From Erysipelotrichaceae bacterium (GTDB taxonomy: Bacteria; Bacillota_I; Bacilli_A; Erysipelotrichales; Erysipelotrichaceae): a stretch of DNA of 44,590 bases. This document shows positions 1 through 9,547 of this stretch, one piece after another. The translations under genes and the position numbers were made by a program. Below the pieces are notes generated by a model. The model saw only the letters and a program-made list of their open reading frames with translations. It did not search any database and was not told where the DNA came from. Where the stretch lies: contig JAJOHZ010000004.1 in NCBI GenBank assembly GCA_021209625.1, positions 1-44,590 on the forward strand. Reading direction: 5' to 3'. The first letter of the stretch is position 1. Every line of letters starts with the position of its first letter.

Positions 1-152
1 CGCCAGCCAGGAACGTCAGGACTAACAGAAACGAGCTATGGACCAAGCGACGGGAATCTCGAACAGTCATTGCTGAAACCCCTATCGGGTTACTGATAGA
101 GAATCGCTTTTTTGAGGCTTGGCGGTTCATGAGAGTACAAATGGCTAACGAT

Positions 153-597
<445 letters not shown>

Positions 598-828
598 TTT
601 TTTCACCGGACGATGAGCCATGCACCACTACCAGCGAGGGGCGGGCATCGATCATGGTTTTGGTGTTTTATTTACGGGAAAACATCGAAACAGGGCGGCT
701 GGTAGTGGTTGTCATGACGCGGCTAGTTGAACGAAGCCGCTTCGCGGCGGGGGGGGTCGGAGGTTGGTCCCTTCTTTCCTCGTTCCTTGAGATTTTGTTG
801 ATTCATTCCTGCCTCCACTCAGCCATTT

Positions 829-873
829 GAGTTCATCGGGGCGCCGGGTGGTCCGGTCGCCCGTCATGAACTC
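829..873. repeat. Strong inverted repeat GAGTTCATcGGGGCG...CGCCCgtCATGAACTC upstream of the recombinase; possible element end
   Basis: 8-bp (GAGTTCAT/ATGAACTC) plus 5-bp (GGGCG/CGCCC) complementary arms read directly. Confidence 0.5.
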
Positions 874-908
874 GATCTTATAACTTAATTATTTCAGTAT
901 GAATATAA

Positions 909-1787
909 AAAAAGTCTGTTTTTTCGTCTCTCAGCCGCTTTGCTGACGACCTGAGTCTCCTGTCCTTTTCCGACAGAACCCGCGAGGCTTATTATAACAA
1001 TATCCGTCAGCTCAGCGAATATTTTGAGGCCGATCCCGCAGTCCTTTCTCCCGACCAGATTCGGCAGTATTTCATTTTTCTCAAGGAGGAAAAGAAACTG
1101 GCCCGTCAGACCGCCACTCAGGCCATTTGTGCTGTCAAACTCTTCTGGGAAAAATCCCTTCATCGCACCTGGCCATTGGAGTTGTCCATTGCCAGAGCCG
1201 ATGCCCGGTTCAAACTCCCCGTCATTCTCACTGCCCGGGAAGTCCGCCATATTCTCAGTCTGGTTGAGGGCATGGGACACTATACAGCTCTTTTAACCAT
1301 ATATTCCTGCGGTCTCAGATTGGGCGAAGGTCTGAACATCGAGGTGGAGGATATTTGTGATGATCGTATGGAGATCACCATCCGCTGCGGAAAGGGCAGC
1401 AAAGACCGGCGTGTTCCCATGCCCCGGAATACCCTCCTCAAACTCCGGGAGTATTGGAAAACTCACAGGAATAAAATACTGGTTTTTCCTGCCCGCGGGA
1501 GGGGTGGGATTCATGCCCCGGTGTCCAGAGTGCCGATGAGTCATTCAAGTATTCAGCTGGCTTTTAGAAAAGCTCTCAAAAAATCGGGTATTACGAAGTC
1601 GGCTCATATACATACACTCCGGCACTCCTATGCCACACATCTTCTGGAACAGGGTGAAAATCTCAGACAGCTTCAGCTGAACCTGGGGCATTCCTCACCC
1701 AATGCCACGGTTATATATACACATCTGACCAATCTGTCCAACTCACAGCATCATAAACGGCTGAACCGCTTCATGGGCGATCTCTGA
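909..1787 (+). CDS. tyrosine recombinase / phage-type integrase
   Basis: SAM-like N-terminus (SFSDRTREAYYNNIRQLSEYF...) and catalytic motifs CGLRLGE, HTLRHSYATHLLE, LGHSSPNATVIYTHL; the TTG start listed at 1176 truncates it; true N-terminus unclear. Confidence 0.85.
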   Translation, partial: KKSVFSSLSRFADDLSLLSFSDRTREAYYNNIRQLSEYFEADPAVLSPDQIRQYFIFLKEEKKLARQTATQAICAVKLFWEKSLHRTWPLELSIARADARFKLPVILTAREVRHILSLVEGMGHYTALLTIYSCGLRLGEGLNIEVEDICDDRMEITIRCGKGSKDRRVPMPRNTLLKLREYWKTHRNKILVFPARGRGGIHAPVSRVPMSHSSIQLAFRKALKKSGITKSAHIHTLRHSYATHLLEQGENLRQLQLNLGHSSPNATVIYTHLTNLSNSQHHKRLNRFMGDL

Positions 1788-1791
1788 ACCG

Positions 1792-2412
1792 GATGCTCCC
1801 ATCCGGCCGGATCCGTCCGGGGACTGCAGGGACAGCCTGACTTTCCATCAGGCACTGACCCGCTATGCCCCGAAGTACCTGGAGACATTCGCTAAAACCA
1901 TGCCCGTCCGACACAGCATGGTTCTGCGGAAAGTTCTTCAATGCCGCACCCCAGCCATGGGTGGCAGTCTCTTCGTGTGCCCGGATTGTGGCAATCACCA
2001 CTATGCTTGTCATTCCTGCAATGACCGTCATTGTCCGCAATGTGGCACTCAGGACGGTGAGAAGTGGCTGGAGAAAAACCGCCGCGATCTGCTCCTGCCT
2101 GTCCCATGGTATCTTGTGACCTTCACTCTGCCGGATGCACTGCGCCAGTGGATACGGAAAAATCAGAAGGTCGGGATAAAGCTTCTGTTCAAATGCTCCA
2201 GTCGGGCCCAGCAGGATCTGGCGTCGAACCCGAAACACTTCGGTGGTCAGTTGGGCATGATTGGTTTTCTTCATACTTGGTCGCGCAAGCTGATATACCA
2301 TCCCCATATACACTACCTGATCCCGGCCGGGGCATTGAGCCGTGATGACAGCCATTGGGTGCCATTCCGATATCAGAACTTTCTTCTTCCAGTCAAAGCG
2401 CTGGGGAAAAGG
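1792..2412 (+). pseudogene. IS91-family transposase, N-terminal part only (truncated)
   Basis: LTFHQALTRYAPKYLETF...RHSMVLRKVLQCRTPAMGGSLFVCPDCGNHHYACHSCNDRHCPQCG Zn-binding domain and HPHIHYLIPAGALS motif, then coherence lost after LPVKALGKRF. Confidence 0.85.
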
Positions 2413-3281
2413 TTCCCTCCTTCTATGATGCTTTAATGAGTTTTAAAGACGATGTCAAACTCGCTTTTGATGTGAATGTCTTAAGAAAACATGTTTCAAG
2501 TTTTCAATCAACGTTTGAAGCGATAGTGAAACACTATGAAGATAAAGAAAACATCTTGTTTCCTATGCTTGAGAAACGTGGTGATTTCATTATCCCTAAA
2601 GTCATGTGGGGTGTTGATAATAAAATACGCAAAAGCATTAAAGAAAGTCTTCAATTATCACAGGAGGATGTTGCATTCAAGAAGTTGCAAACTCAATGTG
2701 GTAAAACCATTCAACTCATTGAAGACATGATTAGCAAAGAAAACAATGTGTTGTTCCCTATGTTATTAGAAAAGCTAAATCAAGCTGACTTGAAAGTCAT
2801 TGCGCAAGCTCGTGAACAACACACACCAGATACAACTTATGAATCCGTTAATGAACCTAACACTGAAATCAGGGATGAAGCCTTAAACATGAGCATGGGA
2901 TACTTAACCCATGAACAAGTGAACGCTATTTTCAATACAGTACCTTTCGATATGACTTTTGTGAATGCTGAAAATAAAGTGACTTTTGTGACACAAGGTA
3001 AAGAGCGAATCTTTGAGCGTCCAATCTCTGTCATTAATCGCAGTGTAGACATGTGTCATCCTCCACAAAGTGTGGATATTGTGATGGGAATCGTAGATGA
3101 TTTGAGAAGTGGACGAAAAGATCATGAAGACTTTTGGATTAACTTTCGAGGAAAACGTGTTCATATCCGCTACTATGCCATCAGAAATGAAGAAAATGAG
3201 TACCTAGGAACCTTAGAAGTCACTCAGGATATCAGTGAAATTCAACATTTAGAAGGTGAAAAACGTTTAGTTAACGTATGA
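2412..3281 (+). pseudogene. DUF438-type hemerythrin/PAS protein, N-terminally truncated by the junction
   Basis: Hemerythrin-like HVSSFQSTFEAIVKHYEDKENILFPMLEK and PAS segment NTVPFDMTFVNAENKVTFVTQGKERIFERP...; the first ~19 aa of the listed ORF 2355..3281 come from out-of-frame IS91 DNA. Confidence 0.75.
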
Positions 3282-3655
3282 GACACCCCATAAGTTTCTT
3301 TCTAGGTTTTCTCTTCTTTATCTTAGGTTCCATAGGCATACTCCTTCCCTTACTACCAACGACCCCTTTCTATCTGGCCAGTGTAGGGTGTTTCATGAAA
3401 TCTTCCCCTTCCTTTGCGTCACGCATCATGAAAAACCCTACATTTGGTCCTATGATCAGTGACTATCAACACCATCGTTGTGTTAGACCTCATATCAAGA
3501 AGAAGGCCATCCTTGTTTTATGGCTTAGTCTCTTAATGAGTGTTATTATTGCACCGTTGATACTGGTTAAAATAAGCCTTGTGTTCATAGGCTTAGGGTG
3601 CACATTCATGATTCAAAAACTTAATGAAAACCCGCAAACATTCACATCAAAGTGA
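3278..3655 (+). CDS. YbaN/DUF454 family membrane protein
   Basis: FLGFLFFILGSIGILLPLLPTTPFYLASVGCFMKSSP is typical of DUF454. Confidence 0.85.
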   Translation: MRHPISFFLGFLFFILGSIGILLPLLPTTPFYLASVGCFMKSSPSFASRIMKNPTFGPMISDYQHHRCVRPHIKKKAILVLWLSLLMSVIIAPLILVKISLVFIGLGCTFMIQKLNENPQTFTSK

Positions 3656-3664
3656 ATGTTTTTT
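3637..3664 (+). terminator. intrinsic terminator after DUF454 gene
   Basis: ACATTCACatcaaaGTGAATGTTTTTT. Confidence 0.8.
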
Positions 3665-3666
3665 AT

Positions 3667-3682
3667 GCGACAATATCCGACT
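3667..3682 (+). promoter_or_regulatory. GCGACAATATCCGACT motif, exact copy also at 8292; tandem 0A-box-like half-sites
   Basis: Exact 16-mer in both glycerol/DHA control regions; lies just upstream of candidate -35 TTGCAT(3698)/-10 TACAAT(3722). Confidence 0.6.
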
Positions 3683-3726
3683 GTACATTCAATTCTTTTG
3701 CATAAAGACTGCTTTTAGGACTACAA

Positions 3727-3740
3727 TGAAAGCGTATACA
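3727..3740 (+). promoter_or_regulatory. candidate CcpA cre site
   Basis: TGAAAGCGTATACA, 13/14 to TGWAARCGYTWNCW, overlaps end of -10. Confidence 0.6.
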
Positions 3741-3779
3741 CATCTGTGTATCATGTTCTGTTGATCAAAAGGAGGAACC

Positions 3780-4771
3780 ATGAAAAAGATTCTGAACAGA
3801 CCAGAAGACGTCGAGAAGAAATGATTAATGGCCTAGTTGCCACTCACGAAGATATCGTGCACCGCGTCAGTGACACTCGTGTTGTCGCTCGTAACTACGA
3901 AGGAAAAGGTAAAGTAGGTCTAGTTTCTGGGGGTGGAAGTGGACACGAACCATCTCATGCAGGTTTTGTAGGTAAAGGTATGTTAAGTGCTGCCGTCTGT
4001 GGTGATGTATTCACCTCTCCAACCGTTGATCAAGTGTATGAAGGAATTAAAGCAGCAGACAAAGGCGCTGGTGTATTCTTAGTTATTAAGAACTATACTG
4101 GTGACGTCATTAACTTCACCATGGCGAAAGAAATGGCTGAAGAAATGGACAACATTAAAGTAGACTTCGTTATCACTAATGATGACATCGCCGTTGAAGG
4201 TTCTACATGGACTGAAGGACGTCGTGGTGTTGCAGGTACAGTGCTTGTCCATAAGATTCTTGGCGCATTGGCAGAAAATGGGGCAAGCCTTGAAGAAGTC
4301 AAAGCTGAAAGCGAAAAACTCATTAAAGAAATGGCTACTCTTGGCTTAGCTTTAACTCCAGCGATTGTTCCTCAAGCAGGCAAACCTGGATTTGAATTAG
4401 GCGAAGATGAAATTGAATTTGGTCTTGGTATCCATGGTGAACCAGGCTATCGTCGTGCAAAACTACAACCTTCTAAAGTAATGGCAAAAGAATTCATTGA
4501 TAAGATTGTTGCAGAACTCAAACTTACTGCTGGTGAAAAAGTGGTTGCGTTTGTGAATGGTTTAGGTGGTACACCACTTATGGAACAATATGTCTTCATG
4601 AATGATGTATTGAATATCCTAAAAGAACACAAAATTGATGTGACTCGTAAACTCATTGGTAATAAAATGACTTCCATTGAAATGCAAGGCATCTCATTAA
4701 CCTTATTACGTGTTAAAGATCCTCGCTGGGTTGAATATCTTGATCAAGATGTGAAAGTGGCGGCTTGGTAA
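3780..4771 (+). CDS. dhaK: dihydroxyacetone kinase subunit DhaK (N-terminal frameshift)
   Basis: GLVSGGGSGHEPSHAGFVGKGMLSAAVCGDVFTSP; expected start MKKILNRPEDV at 3780 (SD AGGAGG) is -1 out of frame with MINGLVATHEDIV from 3821. Confidence 0.93.
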
Positions 4772-4772
4772 A

Positions 4773-5363
4773 ATGATGACTCCACTCGCATTTACCCAAT
4801 GGTTTGAAGTGTGGTCAAAAGACATTCAGACGCATAAAGAATACATGAGTGATCTTGATAATGCGATTGGTGATGGTGATCATGGATTCAATATGGCGAA
4901 GGGCGTCAATGCATATCAAGAAACCCGTCAAGCCAAACAAGAATTATCAATCAGTGAAGAGTGTAAACTCATTGGTATGACCTTACTTAGCAAAGTCGGA
5001 GGAGCTTCTGGACCACTGTATGGTTCAGCATTCCTTGCGATGGCCAAAGTGTTTGGTGATGCTCAAGAGATTTCTTATGACCAACTTGTCACTGCGCTTC
5101 AAGCTGGAGTAGATTCCATCATGATGCGTGGTAAAGCTATCCGACATGAGAAGACCATGATTGATGTATGGATGCCTGTCATCGAAGCCTTGAAACGAAA
5201 TGAACTCAATGAATCTCTTGTAGATCGTTACGTGAAAGACACAGCACCACTTAAAGCAACCAAAGGACGAGCAGCCTACTTAGGTGATCGCTCCATTGGT
5301 CACATTGATCCAGGCTCATTCTCTTCTGGATTACTCTTTAAAGCCTTACTCAAAGTCCTATAA
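4773..5363 (+). CDS. dhaL: dihydroxyacetone kinase subunit DhaL
   Basis: LDNAIGDGDHGFNMAKG and GGASGPLYGSAF motifs. Confidence 0.93.
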   Translation: MMTPLAFTQWFEVWSKDIQTHKEYMSDLDNAIGDGDHGFNMAKGVNAYQETRQAKQELSISEECKLIGMTLLSKVGGASGPLYGSAFLAMAKVFGDAQEISYDQLVTALQAGVDSIMMRGKAIRHEKTMIDVWMPVIEALKRNELNESLVDRYVKDTAPLKATKGRAAYLGDRSIGHIDPGSFSSGLLFKALLKVL

Positions 5364-5368
5364 TAAAC

Positions 5369-5397
5369 AAAAGCAATCATTCATCATGATTGCTTTT
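5369..5397. terminator. bidirectional terminator between dhaL and dhaM, overlapping dhaM 3' end
   Basis: AAAAGCAATCAttcatcaTGATTGCTTTT. Confidence 0.8.
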
Positions 5398-5772
5398 AAG
5401 TTTGCCTACTTCTCTTACTATCGCTTCGTGACTTGGATCAACTAAGGTTTGCACAGCAGCCACAAAGGCGCCTTCAACGATAGGTGCATCCAGATAGAAG
5501 CATTTTTCTTTTAAGGAATCATCAATCATGTCTAACACCATTTCAATGCTCATGATAGAGCTACCAATATCACCAAACAAATAGATTCGCTCACTTGCTT
5601 GATGCTCTTCGATCAATGATTGAATGAGTAATGGATCTGTTCCAATTTCTTTATCATGGGTTCCCCCTGCTGCTACCACGCTCACGTTAGTGCTTGGAAC
5701 CATTTGAGTCACCAAATCAACAATACCTTCACTGATTTTATAACTATGCGATACAACAATAAGTGTTATCAT
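5377..5772 (-). CDS. dhaM: PTS-dependent DHA kinase phosphotransferase subunit DhaM (EIIA-only, 131 aa)
   Basis: MITLIVVSHSYKISEGIVDLVTQM...AAGGTHDKEIGTDP. Confidence 0.9.
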   Translation of the reverse strand: MITLIVVSHSYKISEGIVDLVTQMVPSTNVSVVAAGGTHDKEIGTDPLLIQSLIEEHQASERIYLFGDIGSSIMSIEMVLDMIDDSLKEKCFYLDAPIVEGAFVAAVQTLVDPSHEAIVREVGKLKSNHDE

Positions 5773-5798
5773 ATATCCTCCTTGTGTTCACTTGAATT

Positions 5799-5831
5799 AA
5801 AAAACGTAGGAGCAAGCTCCATACGTTTTTT
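5799..5831. terminator. terminator hairpin between glpK and dhaM
   Basis: AAAAACGTAGGAGcaagCTCCaTACGTTTTT with A/T tracts on both sides. Confidence 0.8.
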
Positions 5832-5851
5832 CATCCAAGATGAGGGAAATA

Positions 5852-7363
<1,512 letters not shown>

Positions 7364-7403
7364 TTATGTTTTTGTGACCATGGTAGTCACAATAATTCCT
7401 CGA

Positions 7404-7745
7404 TTAGAATAAATAGAATGATAAGAATAATCCGCCTAATACGCCACCAACTAAAGCAGCAACTAAATTAGGAACAGCTTTAGAGAAGCTTCCACCACGA
7501 ACAACAGAAGCAACAAGAAGACCAGATGCAGCTGCAAACGCCATATCGACCCATGCACCATCTGCAGATTGAGTAATCATACCAGTACCATGGTTAAGAG
7601 CCCAAGTAGTACCAACGATGAACGCAGCAGCCATCCAACCACCAAACGTTCCAAAATTATCAACTAGTTTTCCCCAAAGTAAACGGATTAAGAATGGGAA
7701 GATTGCTGCGCCAACTACGGTCGCAATTGCTTGTTGAATTGTCAT
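7404..7745 (-). CDS. Lin0368-like putative glycerol transporter subunit
   Basis: Small membrane protein paired with a similar one upstream of glpK; layout resembles Listeria lin0368-type genes. Confidence 0.65.
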   Translation of the reverse strand: MTIQQAIATVVGAAIFPFLIRLLWGKLVDNFGTFGGWMAAAFIVGTTWALNHGTGMITQSADGAWVDMAFAAASGLLVASVVRGGSFSKAVPNLVAALVGGVLGGLFLSFYLF

Positions 7746-7750
7746 AATTC

Positions 7751-8110
7751 TTAGCCCTCCATGCTTTCTTCGACTTTAGCGGCAAGGAATCCCCCGATAA
7801 TGCCTCCTAAAATCACTAAACCTAATGTTGGTAATGTAGCGATAAGTGGATCAACTGAACCTGCACCGAATACATCGCGCATAACCCCAGCAACACCAAT
7901 ACCAGCTGCCATATCAACGAAACCTGAATCTGATTCGTGTGGAATCAATCCAACGAAATGGTTTAAGAACCACATTGGACCGATGATTGCAAATGCTGCA
8001 AACCATCCACCGATAATTCCAAACGACTCTAAAGACGCCATTGGACCCCATACAGACATAACGAACATACCTGCGATGGCGTATCCTAGAACACTTCTAA
8101 GAAACTTCAT
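7751..8110 (-). CDS. second Lin0368-like putative glycerol transporter subunit
   Basis: MKFLRSVLGYAIAGMFVMSVWGP...; shares GGWFAAFxIxGxxWxLNH/DMA pattern with the adjacent gene; SD AAGAGG upstream of 8110. Confidence 0.65.
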   Translation of the reverse strand: MKFLRSVLGYAIAGMFVMSVWGPMASLESFGIIGGWFAAFAIIGPMWFLNHFVGLIPHESDSGFVDMAAGIGVAGVMRDVFGAGSVDPLIATLPTLGLVILGGIIGGFLAAKVEESMEG

Positions 8111-8260
8111 AATAACCTCTTTCCTTTCCATAGCTTTCGCTATCTATGTTGACTTGTTGTAAGAGCTGCACAATGGATGAGGTTGTGAAACTCAAACTTC
8201 AAAGTTCAATCCTTGTGAATATTTTGGGTATCTAACATGTCCCCACGTTTAATTTTAAAT

Positions 8261-8274
8261 TAAAAGCGCTTACA
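8261..8274 (-). promoter_or_regulatory. candidate cre site upstream of glycerol transporter-glpK
   Basis: Minus strand TGTAAGCGCTTTTA, 13/14 to consensus. Confidence 0.6.
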
Positions 8275-8291
8275 TTGATACCCTTTGAGGA

Positions 8292-8350
8292 GCGACAATA
8301 TCCGACTAGCTGTGAAAGATTGATGAAACTCAGCTAAAGGATACTGTCGC
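8292..8350. promoter_or_regulatory. GCGACAATATCCGACT motif plus inverted partial copy forming a long imperfect palindrome
   Basis: GCGACAATATCC(gac)TAGCTG...CAGCTA(aa)GGATACTGTCGC; first 16 nt identical to 3667-3682. Confidence 0.6.
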
Positions 8351-8375
8351 GAGGGAAATACGGCTCACTCTGACA

Positions 8376-9176
8376 CTAGGAGTGAGAACGATACATGTCT
8401 TCTTTTATTTTTTCTAATATCATACCAATGTACTCAGAATTGGATGGTTTACGGTGTGGATCCTTGTAATTCATGGATGTCAAGAACGCTGTTAAACGAG
8501 CATTATTTTGCTCATACGCCAGTGTTAAACTATGACGCATGGCTTTATCCACATTTCCACTGCTTGTTTTGCATACTTCTGCCACATAAGGATAAATTGA
8601 TTTTGTGATTGAAAATACTTCAATGGACTCATTGAGAATATGCTCTATAGCAAGTCTAAAATACTGATATCCAAAGGTGTGAGATGGTAACCCACTGTCC
8701 ATTAAATGCTTACTAACATGGGTTTGAAGGGTCGGATGTTGATTGACTTCATTATCTCGCTCGAAAGTTAATATACGTAAGCGCTCAATTAAGATTTGGG
8801 AAGTAAATGGTTTGAATAACACAAATTTAGCTCCCCAATTCAAAGCTTGTTCAATGACATTTTCATCTTGAATTTCGGATAAAACGATCACTTTGGTGTT
8901 GTTTAATAGTTTGTCAAAATAGGCTTGTTTAAGAAATCCTAATCCATCACATTTTGGCATAAATAAATCTAATAAGATGATATCAACGTGTTGACGTTTA
9001 AGAATGGCTAATGCTTCATAACCATCTTTTGCTTTTGCTGTAACTTTAAAGTCTGCTACAGAATCAAGCATTTCACTTAATTTCTTCAAACCAAAATGAC
9101 TATCATCTACCACCATGACGTGCTTGATTTCTTTACCCATCGCAACGACTTCTTTTGAACGAGCTTGTACTGACAT
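8376..9176 (-). CDS. Spo0A-like response regulator (CheY receiver + Spo0A C-terminal DNA-binding domain)
   Basis: Receiver VMVVDDSHFG...ILLDLFMPKCDG...VIVLSE...FKPF; C-terminus GLPSHTFGYQYFRLAIEHIL...KSIYPYVAEV...VDKAMRHSLTLAYEQ...KPSNSEYIGMILEK. Confidence 0.85.
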   Translation of the reverse strand: MSVQARSKEVVAMGKEIKHVMVVDDSHFGLKKLSEMLDSVADFKVTAKAKDGYEALAILKRQHVDIILLDLFMPKCDGLGFLKQAYFDKLLNNTKVIVLSEIQDENVIEQALNWGAKFVLFKPFTSQILIERLRILTFERDNEVNQHPTLQTHVSKHLMDSGLPSHTFGYQYFRLAIEHILNESIEVFSITKSIYPYVAEVCKTSSGNVDKAMRHSLTLAYEQNNARLTAFLTSMNYKDPHRKPSNSEYIGMILEKIKEDMYRSHS

Positions 9177-9547
9177 TAATGAACACGCTCCATACTTCTT
9201 GAGGCAATGATATCCACATCAAGTCCACATACATTCTTAATAATCACTTCATTCATAGCAACAGGGGCAACCACTTCAACGTGTGCCAATGCTTTCATGA
9301 CTTCAAACATCTTCCCTTTAGGAATATCTGAAGAGGTAATCACAGGTAAGCGATCATACAATGCTCCCGAGATTTTCACAGTACTTGTTAACATGCGTGT
9401 AGGATTAGTCAATTCTTTACGAGCATAGACATCTCCACGATTACAAGAATTTCCTGTGACATTCAGAACTTGTCCTGCATCATCTAAATCAACTTCAAGA
9501 TGACAACTCATTGGACATACAATACATATCATTTCATGTTTCTTCAT
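9176..9547 (-). CDS. DUF1667 domain protein (cysteine-motif partner of flavoprotein oxidoreductase)
   Basis: MKKHEMICIVCPMSCHLEVDLDD...GNSCNRGDVYARKELTNPTRMLTSTVKI; ATGA overlap with upstream gene. Confidence 0.85.
   Translation of the reverse strand: MKKHEMICIVCPMSCHLEVDLDDAGQVLNVTGNSCNRGDVYARKELTNPTRMLTSTVKISGALYDRLPVITSSDIPKGKMFEVMKALAHVEVVAPVAMNEVIIKNVCGLDVDIIASRSMERVH

Noticed and set aside
2355-3281. ORF 2355..3281 as a single genuine 308-aa protein
   Set aside because: Its first ~19 residues are out-of-frame translation of IS91 DNA; the coherent protein begins after the junction.
3736-3751. ATACACAtcTGTGTAT palindrome before dhaK as a separate regulator site
   Set aside because: Overlaps the cre-like element and is short; kept as a note, insufficient evidence for a distinct operator.
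3806-3824. Programmed -1 ribosomal frameshift in dhaK
   Set aside because: No X-XXY-YYZ slippery heptamer or downstream structure apparent; a one-base deletion or error is simpler.
4093-4692. Long antisense ORFs inside dhaK and similarly throughout glpK, NCS2, AllG, murP and other genes
   Set aside because: They lie opposite clearly recognisable coding sequences, have compositionally odd proteins and no SD; treated as spurious.
8125-8150. GAAA-tetraloop hairpin ATAGCGAAAGCTAT near the transporter SD as a riboswitch
   Set aside because: Only a short local stem; no conserved riboswitch architecture recognised.
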